A program made the position numbers and the translations under genes. A stretch of DNA of 64,000 nucleotides. Source: Spirochaetia bacterium 38H-sp (GTDB taxonomy: Bacteria > Spirochaetota > Spirochaetia > Winmispirales > Winmispiraceae). The notes below the pieces were generated by a model. The model did no database searches, was not told where the DNA came from, and saw only the letters and a program-made list of their open reading frames with translations. Within the stretch, counting starts at the first letter, position 1, and every line of letters starts with the position of its first letter. Where the stretch lies: positions 1 through 64,000 of the forward strand of contig JBCHKQ010000004.1 in the NCBI GenBank assembly GCA_039023545.1, given 5' to 3'. Positions 25,707-34,338 of this stretch are shown piece after piece.

Positions 25707-26375
25707 TTATTCTCTCTTATGGTTTTTATAGAGGATTCTGTTTATAAGGTCAGGTCCTTTTATTGTCAGCAATATAGATAGGATCGCCCATACAGGCATA
25801 TAGATGAATGTCTCTATATGATAGTTGCTAAGAGCAAGATAACTTATTATTGAAGATAAGATTATATATCCAGCAAGCATGGATAAAAAGGCAAGTCGCC
25901 TGTGTTTTATATTTTTTATCAAAAAGTCACAATCATATGCCAGACGGGGAATAAAAAACAGGCTTACGCTGAGAACCACGGGGTGCACAAAGAGGTAATA
26001 GGCACCAAGCCAGCGTATGTTGAGCAGTAACTCTATGAGAGAAAATGCCCAGAGATAACCTGCGGAAAACCAAAGGGATTGGAGGTATCTCACCTTGCCT
26101 ATGCCCCATTTTTTGCTGAGAAAAAGGAGATATAAGGCAAGAATGGTAAGTGGAAAACCAAGAGAGACTAGACCCTCTCTTATATACAGGCCCATTCCGT
26201 AATAGGATGCGGATAACAGGTCTTTTACAAACATGTATATGAGTATTGCCGGGATGGCGAGTATTATGCCGCGTAGGAATCTAAACAATCCCTCTTTACT
26301 CTCTATTATTACACCGGCTATACTTAACAAAATAAATAATAAAATGGGAACGGCTCCAATAGCAAATAATACCAT
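25707..26375 (-). CDS. Polytopic membrane protein of unknown function
   Basis: 222 residues with about seven hydrophobic helices and short loops, ending in a basic tail (ILYKNHKRE). No family is recognised. No Shine-Dalgarno precedes ATG 26375; a promoter with TTGCAC-17-TGTAAT ends exactly 6 nt before it, so the mRNA is predicted to be leaderless. It is divergent from metX and convergent with the split gene, across repeat copy 8. Confidence 0.65.
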   Translation of the reverse strand: MVLFAIGAVPILLFILLSIAGVIIESKEGLFRFLRGIILAIPAILIYMFVKDLLSASYYGMGLYIREGLVSLGFPLTILALYLLFLSKKWGIGKVRYLQSLWFSAGYLWAFSLIELLLNIRWLGAYYLFVHPVVLSVSLFFIPRLAYDCDFLIKNIKHRRLAFLSMLAGYIILSSIISYLALSNYHIETFIYMPVWAILSILLTIKGPDLINRILYKNHKRE

Positions 26376-26381
26376 GGGTCA

Positions 26382-26410
26382 ATTACAACACATTTTACTT
26401 CAAGGTGCAA
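26382..26410 (-). promoter_or_regulatory. Predicted promoter giving a leaderless mRNA for the gene ending at 25707
   Basis: TTGCAC (26410-26405), 17 bp spacer, TGTAAT (26387-26382), then TGACCC and the ATG at 26375. The expected start point is the A of the ATG. It overlaps the upstream leader of metX. Confidence 0.55.
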
Positions 26411-26424
26411 GCGGAGAAAATAAA

Positions 26425-27588
26425 ATGGCTAGAGAAAAAAGAAGATACGATGACAATAAAGGAATAGGTCTTGTAAGTCCTGAGGATTTTACCTTTGGGA
26501 ATAACGGTGACGGACTCATTTTGCAGAGCGGGAAGGTTCTTGCACCGGTCAATATACGATACGAGACATACGGAGAGTTAAATAAAGATAAAAGCAATGC
26601 AATCCTAATTTTGCATGCTTTCTCAGGAGATGCACATGTGGCCGGTTTTCATAATCCAGATGACAGCTCTCCGGGATGGTGGGACAGCATGGTGGGTCCT
26701 GGAAAGGCTTTTGATACCAATAAGTATTTTATCATTTGCTCCAATGTGATAGGTGGGTGCCAAGGGTCAACAGGCCCATCTTCTCTCAATCCAGAGACAG
26801 GAAAACCCTATGCCATGGATTTTCCTGTTATAACCATAGATGATATGGTTAATGCTCAGGTAAGGCTGATAGATTACCTGGGAATCGACCGTCTTCTTGC
26901 AGTTGCAGGGGGTTCAATGGGAGGAATGCAGGCACTGGAGTGGGCAACAGCTCACAGTGAGAGAGTACAGTCCGCTCTTGTGCTTGCATCTACCTCAAGG
27001 CTCACAGCACAAGGCATAGCTTTTGATGCAGTGGGAAGAAATGCCATAATGTCCGATCCCAACTGGAACAATGGAAACTATTATGGCAGAGCTGTTCCTT
27101 CAAGAGGGTTGGCTATTGCAAGAATGATAGGGCATATAACATATCTTTCGGACGAATCAATGCACAAGAAGTTTGGCAGAAGATTACAAAATAAAGAAAA
27201 CTACGAATATGATTTTAACGACCAATTTAGCGTGGAAAGCTACCTAGAATACCAAGGAGACAAGTTTGTAGAAAGATTTGATGCAAATACATACATATAT
27301 CTTACCAAAGCAATGGATTATTTTGACCTGAGCGAAAAATACGGGAGTCTGACTTATGCATTTAAAAAAACAAACGCTAGGTTTCTTGTCGTATCTTTTA
27401 GCACGGACTGGCTGTATCCTCCTTATCAGTCCAAGGAGATTGTCTTTGCGCTTATGAAAAATTCCAAGGACGTTACTTATGTCAATATCAATTGTCCTTA
27501 CGGGCATGATTCTTTCTTACTTGAGACAGAGAGGCAGACTCCACTTATAGCTTCTTTTCTGGAAAGTGTATACAGGAGTATAAGATGA
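26425..27588 (+). CDS. metX: Homoserine O-acetyltransferase MetX
   Basis: Alpha/beta-hydrolase enzyme that acylates homoserine with acetyl-CoA in methionine biosynthesis. The nucleophile Ser is in GGSMGGMQ, the Asp in SFSTDWLYPP and the His in CPYGHDSFLLE, with the oxyanion HAFSGDAHV and GWWD segments. ATG 26425 (MAREKRRYDD) follows GGAG at 8 nt and gives 387 residues; the long upstream extension in the same frame lies antisense to the neighbouring gene and is rejected. It overlaps metW by 4 nt, the usual metX-metW pair. Confidence 0.95.
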   Translation: MAREKRRYDDNKGIGLVSPEDFTFGNNGDGLILQSGKVLAPVNIRYETYGELNKDKSNAILILHAFSGDAHVAGFHNPDDSSPGWWDSMVGPGKAFDTNKYFIICSNVIGGCQGSTGPSSLNPETGKPYAMDFPVITIDDMVNAQVRLIDYLGIDRLLAVAGGSMGGMQALEWATAHSERVQSALVLASTSRLTAQGIAFDAVGRNAIMSDPNWNNGNYYGRAVPSRGLAIARMIGHITYLSDESMHKKFGRRLQNKENYEYDFNDQFSVESYLEYQGDKFVERFDANTYIYLTKAMDYFDLSEKYGSLTYAFKKTNARFLVVSFSTDWLYPPYQSKEIVFALMKNSKDVTYVNINCPYGHDSFLLETERQTPLIASFLESVYRSIR

Positions 27589-28205
27589 GCACGGATAAAA
27601 ATCTCAACGGATATAAATCATCACCTCATATTTTTAAAGAGATTGTTGACCTCATAGACGAAGGCTCAAGAGTACTGGATCTTGGCTGCGGTTCTGGAGA
27701 ATTGCTGTCAATGCTTAAGGAAAAAAAGAAAGTATATGCAACAGGTGTGGATATAGAAGAGAAAATGGTTCTCAACTGCATTCAAAGGGGATTAAGCGTT
27801 TTTCAAGGCGACTTGGACGAGGGATTAAAAGATTATGAAACAGGAAGTTACGATTATGTAATTCTCAGCCATACTCTGCAGGTAGTAAAAAGGCCCAAAG
27901 AGCTTCTTATAGAAATGCTCAGAGTGGGTAAAAAAGCAATAGTAAATTTCCCCAATTTTGGTTATATGGGAATAAGACTGCAACTCCTTTTTAAAGGCAG
28001 AATGCCTGTTACCAAGGGGCTACCCTATTCGTGGTATGACACGCCCAATATTCATCTGTGTACACGTAAGGATTTTATAGAACTCAGCAAAGAAATACAT
28101 GCAAAAATATTGAAAGAAATCGCATTTAATAACAAACACAGGATAAGAGGGCCACTATTAAACGCAAGAAGTGCGGAAGTATGCTATCTTATAACAAAAC
28201 AATAA
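27585..28205 (+). CDS. metW: MetW, methionine biosynthesis methyltransferase-fold protein
   Basis: 206 residues with the class I SAM-binding motif VLDLGCGSGELL and the MetW-specific block VNFPNFGYMGIRLQLLFKGRMP...LPYSWYDTPNIHLCT. In bacteria with acetyl-type MetX, MetW is needed for full homoserine acylation, probably through complex formation. ATGA overlap with metX and an AGGAG site show translational coupling. Confidence 0.93.
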   Translation: MSTDKNLNGYKSSPHIFKEIVDLIDEGSRVLDLGCGSGELLSMLKEKKKVYATGVDIEEKMVLNCIQRGLSVFQGDLDEGLKDYETGSYDYVILSHTLQVVKRPKELLIEMLRVGKKAIVNFPNFGYMGIRLQLLFKGRMPVTKGLPYSWYDTPNIHLCTRKDFIELSKEIHAKILKEIAFNNKHRIRGPLLNARSAEVCYLITKQ

Positions 28206-28236
28206 AAAAACTTAACACTGCTGTTCTACGCATGGT

Positions 28237-28265
28237 TTGACTATTTTCTACAGAGGTGTTATAGT
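28237..28265 (+). promoter_or_regulatory. Predicted promoter of infC-rpmI-rplT
   Basis: TTGACT (28237-28242), 17 bp spacer, TATAGT (28260-28265). The start would be near 28272, giving a 5' leader of about 26 nt with an AGGAGG site. There is no room for a long L20-type leader. Confidence 0.65.
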
Positions 28266-28297
28266 TCTTTTTAACTTATGTATTTTTAGGAGGATGA

Positions 28298-28816
28298 TTG
28301 GCTACAAAAGAACTGAGGACCAACGAACAAATCAGGTCCAAGCAGGTAAGACTTATAGATCAAAACGGAGAACAATTAGGGGTAGTAGATATTGATAGAG
28401 CCCTTACTATGGCACAAGAAGCAGGACTGGATCTTGTTGAGGTTGCACCTGATGCAAAACCGCCTGTATGCAAGCTTATAAACTATGGCAGATATAAGTT
28501 TGAACAGGAAAAAAAGCAGAAGGAAGCCAAAAAAAAGCAAAAGCAGACTAAGCTCAAAGAAATAAGGATGCAGCCCAAGATTGATACCCATGACCTTCAG
28601 TTTAAAACCAAGCATGTAAAAGAATTTCTTGATGCAGGTAATAAGGTAAAGGTTACCGTGAGGTTCAGGGGTAGAGAGCTTGCTCATACAGAAATTGGCA
28701 GAAATGTCCTTGAGAAGATAATAGAACTTCTCGGGGATGGATATACAGTGGAACGAGCTCCAAGCATGGAAGGACGGTTTATGTCCATGGTGCTCTCCCC
28801 AAAATCAAAAAAATGA
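28298..28816 (+). CDS. infC: Translation initiation factor IF-3
   Basis: 172 residues with both IF-3 domains: N-terminal RTNEQIRSKQVRLIDQNGEQLG, lysine-rich linker (KKQKEAKKKQKQTK) and C-terminal KEIRMQPKIDTHDL...RFRGRELAH. The start codon is TTG, fixed by an in-frame TGA immediately upstream and an AGGAGG 4 nt before it. A non-AUG start is typical of infC and is the basis of IF-3 autoregulation in E. coli, since IF-3 itself rejects such codons. First gene of the conserved infC-rpmI-rplT operon. Confidence 0.97.
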   Translation: MATKELRTNEQIRSKQVRLIDQNGEQLGVVDIDRALTMAQEAGLDLVEVAPDAKPPVCKLINYGRYKFEQEKKQKEAKKKQKQTKLKEIRMQPKIDTHDLQFKTKHVKEFLDAGNKVKVTVRFRGRELAHTEIGRNVLEKIIELLGDGYTVERAPSMEGRFMSMVLSPKSKK

Positions 28817-28825
28817 GAGGTTGCT

Positions 28826-29023
28826 ATGCCCAAGATAAAAACAAGAAAAAGCGTTGCCAAGAGATTTAAGGTTACAGGTTCCGGTAAGGTAAAATACAAA
28901 AAGCAGAACCTGAGACACATCTTGACAAAAAAGAACAAAAAAAGAAAAAGACACCTAAGAAAAGCAGGTGTTCTTCCCAAGATGGAAGAGCGAAGGGTAC
29001 ATTCTCTTCTACCTTATGCTTAA
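28826..29023 (+). CDS. rpmI: Ribosomal protein bL35
   Basis: 65 residues, strongly basic, with the bL35 pattern [20 protein letters not shown] and RHLRKAGVL. It lies 9 nt after infC with a GAGAGG site and is followed by rplT. Confidence 0.97.
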   Translation: MPKIKTRKSVAKRFKVTGSGKVKYKKQNLRHILTKKNKKRKRHLRKAGVLPKMEERRVHSLLPYA

Positions 29024-29044
29024 CATAATTTCAAGGAGTAAAAG

Positions 29045-29404
29045 ATGCCTAGAGCAGTAGACGGTACAAGAAGAAAAGATAGAAGAAAAAAGATTCTGGA
29101 CCATGCAAAAGGATTCTGGGGCAGACGAAAGTCTAACTTTAGAGCTGCCAAAGATTCTGTTTCAAAGGCTCTAATGTATGCCTATAGAGATCGCAGGGCA
29201 AAAAAGAGGGAGTTTAGAAAATTGTGGATTGCAAGGATATCTGCTGCATGCCGTGCAGAGGGTATTTCCTACTCCAGATTTATAAACGGCCTCAATAAGG
29301 CAAACATTACGATAAACAGAAAAGTTCTATCCAATATGGCAATAGAAGATCCTGCTGCTTTTAAGCAGCTTGTAGAAAAGGCAAAATCAAGTCTGGAGGC
29401 TTAG
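29045..29404 (+). CDS. rplT: Ribosomal protein bL20
   Basis: 119 residues; [23 protein letters not shown](W)GRRK and [13 protein letters not shown] match bL20, an early-assembly 23S rRNA-binding protein. The ATG follows AAGGAG. The last codons abut the start of the coiled-coil gene. Confidence 0.97.
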   Translation: MPRAVDGTRRKDRRKKILDHAKGFWGRRKSNFRAAKDSVSKALMYAYRDRRAKKREFRKLWIARISAACRAEGISYSRFINGLNKANITINRKVLSNMAIEDPAAFKQLVEKAKSSLEA

Positions 29405-29881
29405 ATGTTGACAGTGGAGCAGATCCGTCAGCTTGAAGAAAAAGTTAGGAAGATGGTCGAGTTTATAGGCAAGCTCAAGTCGGAAAATGCATCTCTAAAA
29501 GAAAGGCTTTCTAACAGTATAGAGAGAATAGAAAATCTTGAAGAGCTGTTAAAAAAATATAAAGAAAGTCAGCAAGAAATAGAAGAAGGCATTTTATCGA
29601 CTCTCGATCATCTTAACCAAATAGAAGATGAAATTATATCTTCAAAAGAAGATTCAAGCGGTTCTGCTCCTCTGCATGATGCATCCGGAGAATCCACTAT
29701 AGAAGCAGTAAGTAATTTTGCAGAAGAAAAGGAACAGCATACAGATACACCCAAAGGTGAAGATACCGCTAAAGAACCCGATAACAACGATCTCTTTGTG
29801 GATGAAAATAATTCCGAATCAGAAGAAAAAAATGGAGATATTCCAGCCCCCCCTCCTTCGTCTCAGTTGGACATCTTCTGA
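29405..29881 (+). CDS. Coiled-coil protein with acidic tail, ZapB-like
   Basis: Residues 1-80 form one continuous heptad coiled coil (VEQIRQLEEKVRKMVEFIGKLKSEN...). The remaining half is acidic and low-complexity (rich in E, D, S), with a terminal PAPPPSSQLDIF. It starts one base after the rplT stop codon, with GGAGG inside the rplT tail, and directly precedes zapA. That neighbourhood suggests a cell-division partner analogous to ZapB; sequence alone does not show it. Confidence 0.7.
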   Translation: MLTVEQIRQLEEKVRKMVEFIGKLKSENASLKERLSNSIERIENLEELLKKYKESQQEIEEGILSTLDHLNQIEDEIISSKEDSSGSAPLHDASGESTIEAVSNFAEEKEQHTDTPKGEDTAKEPDNNDLFVDENNSESEEKNGDIPAPPPSSQLDIF

Positions 29882-29895
29882 CATCGGAAAACAAG

Positions 29896-30189
29896 ATGGA
29901 ACGTTCCATAGATGTAAATATACTGGGAACATCTTTTAAAATAAAAACAGATGAAAATCCTGAGTACGTAAAGAGTGTATTGGAGCTCTATAAAAACAAG
30001 GTAGAACATATCAAGACTACACTGGATATAGATGAACCCATAAAAATAGCTATACTTAGCGGCATAATGCTTGCAGATGAGCTTATGCAAAAAGACACGG
30101 AATACAGCAAAAAGCTTAGGAAAAATACAGAAGAAATAGAACAGATAGCAGAAAAACTAATAAAAGAAATCGACCAGGCTCTTTCGTAA
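29896..30189 (+). CDS. zapA: Cell division protein ZapA
   Basis: 97 residues: an N-terminal beta-hairpin (VNILGTSFKIKTDENPEYVKSV) followed by a long coiled coil, the ZapA layout. ZapA tetramers crosslink FtsZ filaments at the division ring. It is 14 nt downstream of the coiled-coil gene. No 6S RNA-like sequence follows it, unlike in gamma-proteobacteria. Confidence 0.85.
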   Translation: MERSIDVNILGTSFKIKTDENPEYVKSVLELYKNKVEHIKTTLDIDEPIKIAILSGIMLADELMQKDTEYSKKLRKNTEEIEQIAEKLIKEIDQALS

Positions 30190-30206
30190 AATGCAGATAA
30201 GAAAAC

Positions 30207-30235
30207 TTGACAAAGACAATATAAAGTTCCATAGT
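30207..30235 (+). promoter_or_regulatory. Possible promoter of the PilZ gene at 30249
   Basis: Consensus TTGACA (30207-30212), 17 bp, CATAGT (30230-30235). The inferred 5' UTR is about 7 nt and has no Shine-Dalgarno, a short-leader case next to the clearer leaderless genes. Confidence 0.35.
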
Positions 30236-30248
30236 AGAAATATAACTT

Positions 30249-31094
30249 ATGGCAATAGTAACCAGTCAACAAATAATAAGATATTATAACCAGTTTAAAC
30301 AAATCGAAGTAACTTTTAATAAAAATATAACTTCTGCAATAGGATTTCTACCCAGAGAAAGCTATCTTAAATGTGGTGATGATCATTGGCCATGTATCGT
30401 ATATTCTATATCAATGACTGGTGCAAAGGTCATAGTAAATAACAAGATAAAATTTTCCGAGAAACTTAAGGCAACAAATAATCTCGTAAATCTTCGTTTA
30501 AGTTTTGAACAAAAAGAAAACTCACAGCCCATAACATTCTTTGTTTCCAGCAAGGTGGTGGGCTCAACTCCGTATGGCCAAGAAAATCCGACAGTAAGTT
30601 TTCTTACCCTAGAATATACACACAGGCCTCCTGATACACTTATAGAGACACTCGGCACCCTATTGGAAGCAAGCATAACTGCACACAAAAGAAAAGAACA
30701 GAGAATAGTGATTAATGAAAAAATATTACATTATTTAAAGCTAAAAGAAAACAATACACTTATATACATACAAAAGGTTCCCAGAAAGTGCATATTACGG
30801 GATCTTTCTTTCTCTGGTGCAAAAGTTATACTCATGGGAGTTGCAAAGTTTCTGTTAAACAAGCAGGTAGAAATAAAAATAGAATTTGAAGATCCTTTGG
30901 AACAATTTGTTATTCCTGGTCAAATAGTACGTTATGAACCTGTAGAAGGCAGAAAGGATATAGGGGCTTTTGCCATACATTTTGATGAAAAAGCTATTCC
31001 ATTGGGATATAAAATGAGGTTAAATGAGTTTTTAAAGTCTTCTATTGCAAAGAACATAGAAACTGCTGGTCCAGATGCAGGAGAAAAAAACTAA
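30249..31094 (+). CDS. PilZ-domain protein, c-di-GMP receptor candidate
   Basis: 281 residues. The C-terminal PilZ domain (about 150-270) shows both binding motifs: RKEQR (RxxxR) and DLSFSGAKV (D/NxSxxG), so c-di-GMP binding is likely. The N-terminal 140 residues look like a second beta-barrel PilZ-like domain (YSISMTGAKVIV) without the arginine motif. No hydrophobic segment is present, so it should be cytosolic. No Shine-Dalgarno precedes the ATG. Upstream of the flagellin genes, it may tune motility. Confidence 0.8.
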   Translation: MAIVTSQQIIRYYNQFKQIEVTFNKNITSAIGFLPRESYLKCGDDHWPCIVYSISMTGAKVIVNNKIKFSEKLKATNNLVNLRLSFEQKENSQPITFFVSSKVVGSTPYGQENPTVSFLTLEYTHRPPDTLIETLGTLLEASITAHKRKEQRIVINEKILHYLKLKENNTLIYIQKVPRKCILRDLSFSGAKVILMGVAKFLLNKQVEIKIEFEDPLEQFVIPGQIVRYEPVEGRKDIGAFAIHFDEKAIPLGYKMRLNEFLKSSIAKNIETAGPDAGEKN

Positions 31095-31117
31095 TCTATA
31101 GAATTAAGGTAGAAAAA

Positions 31118-32236
31118 ATGATATCAAGAAATGATCCCCTTGAAAACGTATTTTTTATAAATTTACCAGAAGACCTTGATTACACCATAGGAAACTTCAG
31201 GATAGAAGCGGATATCCCTATACCGGTAGAAGCGGCTCCTGGAGAAAATACCATAAAACAGGAAAACCTTTCATGGGAAATGCTTGTATCCGGAATGTTA
31301 AAAATAATGGCATATCAACCAGGACATAAACATGCAGATTATTACAGGAAATTTATTTTTGCAGTAAAACCGGATATAGTAGGAGAACTTTCTGAGACAG
31401 GGGTTTTTAAGGCAAAACAAAAAGAATTTGATCTTGCAGAAGAAATTTTTCTTGCCCTTACAGGACTAGAACCAGATAATCCAGCACACTTGTTAAATCT
31501 GGCAGTATTGTACGAGGAAAGAGCAAAAGTAAATAAAAAGCTGGATAATATTGAAGCTGCAGAAGAATACACAAAGAATGCCTTCTATATGTACAAGAGA
31601 ATATTTTCTCTCGACAAAGATATACCCAAAGAAGCTTATCTCAATGCCGGTTTTTTCTACTCAGAAAACAACAATTATAGCGAAGCGCTGGAACACTTTA
31701 AGCAATATTTAAAACATCAGGATGTAAAACCAGAAATGAAGGAAAAGATAGAAAATCTGGTAAAGCACATAGAAAGAAGCAATTTGGCAGATACTCTATT
31801 TGATAAAGCCTACCAAGAGATAATAAACAACAATGAGGAAAAAGGCATACAGCTCATAAAGCAGTTTATCAGAGATAATCCTGACGTTTGGAATGCATGG
31901 TTTTTATTAGGCTGGGGATACAGAAGGATAAAGAAATTTGCAGAAGCTGCAGAAGCTTTTGAAAAAGCTAATTTATTAAACCCCAACCACACAGAAACAC
32001 TAAATGAACTTGCAATATGTTACACAGAGACAAACAGGCTCTCAGAAGCAAAAGATATGCTTTATAGAGCTTTAAAAGACGATAGTGAAAATGTAAAAAT
32101 AATATCAAATCTTGGGATAATAGCTCTAAAAGAAGGAAATAAAGAAGAAGCCATCAATATGTTTAAAGTTGTGCTGGAGTTTTCTCCGGACGATCCCATT
32201 GCAAAGGAATATATAAAAATCCTGGAAAAAAAATAA
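31118..32236 (+). CDS. TPR-repeat protein, cytoplasmic
   Basis: 372 residues without a signal peptide. Five or more TPR units are evident (AEEIFLALTGLEPDNPAHLLNLAVLYEE, AWFLLGWGYRRIKKFAEAAEAFEKANLLNPN, ALKEGNKEEAINMFKVVLEFSPDD). It follows the PilZ gene by 23 nt with AAGGTAG before the ATG and precedes the flagellin promoter. No partner can be named. Confidence 0.75.
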   Translation: MISRNDPLENVFFINLPEDLDYTIGNFRIEADIPIPVEAAPGENTIKQENLSWEMLVSGMLKIMAYQPGHKHADYYRKFIFAVKPDIVGELSETGVFKAKQKEFDLAEEIFLALTGLEPDNPAHLLNLAVLYEERAKVNKKLDNIEAAEEYTKNAFYMYKRIFSLDKDIPKEAYLNAGFFYSENNNYSEALEHFKQYLKHQDVKPEMKEKIENLVKHIERSNLADTLFDKAYQEIINNNEEKGIQLIKQFIRDNPDVWNAWFLLGWGYRRIKKFAEAAEAFEKANLLNPNHTETLNELAICYTETNRLSEAKDMLYRALKDDSENVKIISNLGIIALKEGNKEEAINMFKVVLEFSPDDPIAKEYIKILEKK

Positions 32237-32253
32237 ATTTATTTCAAGTTCTA

Positions 32254-32281
32254 TAAAAATTATACCATCCTTGGACGATAT
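32254..32281 (+). promoter_or_regulatory. Sigma-28 (FliA/WhiG)-type promoter of flaB
   Basis: TAAA (32254-32257) and GACGATAT (32274-32281), 16 nt apart, against the flagellar consensus TAAA-N15-GCCGATAA. It gives a leader of about 120 nt before the flagellin ATG. Confidence 0.65.
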
Positions 32282-32291
32282 AAAAACAGAG

Positions 32292-32385
32292 CGTCCTGTG
32301 AAGGAAGGAAGATGGACGTTCTCCTTAATCGTAATGTCGGCAAGACTACTTGTGGACATTAGAAAAAAAATGGGCAAGGAAGCCC
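32292..32385 (+). promoter_or_regulatory. Flagellin mRNA leader with two GGA-loop hairpins, probable CsrA-binding region
   Basis: Hairpin 1: CGTCC (32292-32296) / GGACG (32314-32318) with AAGGAAGGAA in the loop. Hairpin 2: TGGGC (32371-32375) / GCCCA (32382-32386) with loop AAGGAA. A third GGA overlaps the Shine-Dalgarno (ATGGAGGATGG). CsrA binds GGA in hairpin loops and blocks ribosome entry, so repression by the CsrA encoded at 40213-40455 is inferred. Confidence 0.6.
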
Positions 32386-32410
32386 AAAAACATCATTCAT
32401 GGAGGATGGT

Positions 32411-33268
32411 ATGATTATCAATCACAACCTAAGTGCAATGTTTGCACAGAGGCAAAACGGCGTAGTGGCCGGAAGCTTGGACAAAAACATCGAGAAACTT
32501 TCTTCCGGTCTCAGAATCAACAGAGCCGGCGACGATGCATCCGGGCTTGCAGTATCTGAAAAGATGCGTTCTCAGATAAGAGGACTTAAGCAGGCATCTA
32601 AGAACGCTCAGAACGGCATCTCTTTTATTCAGGTAACAGAGGGATATCTGCAGAATACACAGGATATTCTTCAGAGGATAAGAGAGTTAGCAGTTCAGTC
32701 TTCTAACGGTATCTACTCGGAAGAAGACAGAATGCAGATACAGGTTGAGGTATCTCAGCTTGTAGATGAGATAGATAGGATAGCTTCTCATGCACAGTTT
32801 AACGGTATGAACCTTCTTACAGGCCGTTTTGCCAGAGAAGAAGGTGAGAATGTTATCACAGCAAGCATGTGGTTCCACATCGGCGCTAACATGGATCAGA
32901 GAGAGCGTGTATACATAGGCACAATGACAGCAGCAGCGCTTAGTGTTAAGAATGCCGACAACTCCCCTATTTCTCTTGCAAGTCCTGAGGATGCAAACCG
33001 TGCAATCGGCGTTGTTGATCTCGCGCTCAAAAAAGTAAGCAAGCAGCGTGCGGATCTGGGTGCATACCAAAATCGTCTTGAGTATGCTACAAAAGGATTG
33101 GATATAGGTGCAGAGAATCTGCAGGCAGCAGAGTCAAGAATAAGAGACCTTGATATGGCAGCCGAAATGGTAGAGTATACCAAAAATCAAATTCTCATGC
33201 AGTCCAGTAATGCAATGCTTGCTCAGGCTAACACAAAAACACAATCGGTGTTGCAACTTCTCGGATAA
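32411..33268 (+). CDS. flaB: Periplasmic flagellar core filament protein FlaB (copy A)
   Basis: The 285-residue flagellin has only the conserved N- and C-terminal coiled-coil domains: [15 protein letters not shown]...[24 protein letters not shown] and [20 protein letters not shown]. There is no D2/D3 outer domain, as expected for a spirochaete filament enclosed in the periplasm. The ATG at 32411 follows TGGAGGATGG; an ATG at 32399 is part of the ribosome-site region. The sigma-28 promoter and GGA-loop leader suggest late, CsrA-controlled expression. A second flaB follows. Confidence 0.96.
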   Translation: MIINHNLSAMFAQRQNGVVAGSLDKNIEKLSSGLRINRAGDDASGLAVSEKMRSQIRGLKQASKNAQNGISFIQVTEGYLQNTQDILQRIRELAVQSSNGIYSEEDRMQIQVEVSQLVDEIDRIASHAQFNGMNLLTGRFAREEGENVITASMWFHIGANMDQRERVYIGTMTAAALSVKNADNSPISLASPEDANRAIGVVDLALKKVSKQRADLGAYQNRLEYATKGLDIGAENLQAAESRIRDLDMAAEMVEYTKNQILMQSSNAMLAQANTKTQSVLQLLG

Positions 33269-33323
33269 TGCAGTAAAATATAAATACCTATTGTTCTTTG
33301 ACAATTACCCTCCAGGGGATTTT

Positions 33324-33353
33324 GAGGACATTCCGGCATAGCCGGATGTCCTC
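33324..33353 (+). terminator. Strong hairpin after flaB copy A
   Basis: GAGGACAT and CCGGC (33324-33337, one bulged T) pair with GCCGG and ATGTCCTC (33341-33353). A weak TT-AAACATATT follows. It may be a leaky terminator or a 3' stabiliser for the very abundant flagellin mRNA. Confidence 0.5.
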
Positions 33354-33390
33354 TTAAACATATTAAAAGAAAAACAGGCTGTAAGCCTGT

Positions 33391-33420
33391 AAAAAGGCAA
33401 GGATGCCTTTTTATATTTTT
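33391..33420 (+). promoter_or_regulatory. Hairpin with AGGA tetraloop before flaB copy B, probable CsrA site and terminator-like
   Basis: Perfect 9-bp stem AAAAAGGCA (33391-33399) / TGCCTTTTT (33404-33412) closes exactly on the loop AGGA. CAAGGATG matches the core of the CsrA consensus ACARGGAUGU. T-rich sequence follows the stem, so it could also terminate. It ends 22 nt before the flagellin ATG and next to the GGGAGGG ribosome site. Confidence 0.65.
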
Positions 33421-33433
33421 CAGGGAGGGTCGT

Positions 33434-34282
33434 ATGATCATAAACCACAACATGAGCGCCCTGTATGCCAACAGGACACTCGCAGAACGCGACGTCTCAA
33501 TGACAAAAAACATTGAGAAACTTTCTTCCGGTCTTAGAATTAACAGAGCCGGAGATGATGCATCAGGTCTTGCTGTATCTGAGAAGCTAAGAAGTCAGAT
33601 AAGAGGACTTAATCAGGCATCAAGGAATATCCAGAATGCAGTATCCTTTATCCAGACCACAGAGGGATATCTGCAAGAGTCACAGGATATTCTGCACCGT
33701 CTTAGAGAGCTTGCAGTACAGTCAGCAAACGGAATCTACACGGATGAAGACCGCCTTCAGATACAGGTTGAGGTATCTCAGCTTGTTGATGAGATCAACA
33801 GAATTGCATCTCATGCTCAATTCAACGGTATGAATCTTCTGACAGGCGGATTTGCACAAAATGGTCCAAGAACTCTCAACATACAAGTGGGAGCCAATAT
33901 GGACCAACAAGAAAGGATTTATATAGGTACAATGACAGCAGATGCTCTTCTCGGAGGTCAGAACGCTGGAGAAGGCGCTCTTGTATCTATAGCTTCCCCT
34001 GAGGATGCAAACCGTGCTATAGGTCAGGTAGATACTGCTCTTAAAGTAATATCTAAGCAGAGAGCAGATCTCGGTGCATATCAAAACAGGTTTGAGATGG
34101 CATGGAAAGGCGTTTCCGTAGCTGCCGAAAACCTTCAGGCTGCAGAGTCAAGAATAAGAGATGTTGATATGGCATCTGAGATGGTTGACTATGTAAAGAA
34201 CCAGATACTGACCCAGTCCAACACAGCTATGCTGGCACAAGCTAATATGAAGACTCAGTCAGTATTGCAATTACTTGGTTAA
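33434..34282 (+). CDS. flaB: Periplasmic flagellar core filament protein FlaB (copy B)
   Basis: 282 residues, a clear paralogue of copy A with the same D0/D1-only layout ([20 protein letters not shown]...[13 protein letters not shown]). The middle differs most, around residues 135-180. The ATG follows AGGGAGGG at 5 nt. Spirochaetes commonly keep two to four FlaB proteins that assemble into one core filament. No sigma-28 box is apparent in the short gap, so it may depend on read-through from copy A. Confidence 0.96.
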   Translation: MIINHNMSALYANRTLAERDVSMTKNIEKLSSGLRINRAGDDASGLAVSEKLRSQIRGLNQASRNIQNAVSFIQTTEGYLQESQDILHRLRELAVQSANGIYTDEDRLQIQVEVSQLVDEINRIASHAQFNGMNLLTGGFAQNGPRTLNIQVGANMDQQERIYIGTMTADALLGGQNAGEGALVSIASPEDANRAIGQVDTALKVISKQRADLGAYQNRFEMAWKGVSVAAENLQAAESRIRDVDMASEMVDYVKNQILTQSNTAMLAQANMKTQSVLQLLG

Positions 34283-34301
34283 TATCCCCTGGAAAGGTAC
34301 G

Positions 34302-34328
34302 GGAGGGAGATTAAATCTCCCTCCTTTT
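34302..34328 (+). terminator. Rho-independent terminator of flaB copy B
   Basis: Perfect 10-bp stem GGAGGGAGAT (34302-34311) / ATCTCCCTCC (34315-34324), TAA loop, TTTT. The following GGAGG is already the flaG ribosome site. Confidence 0.85.
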
Positions 34329-34338
34329 GGAGGATATT

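Noticed and set aside
30190..30248. Possible 6S RNA after zapA
   Set aside because: The gap is only 59 nt, far too short for 6S RNA, and shows no long hairpin.
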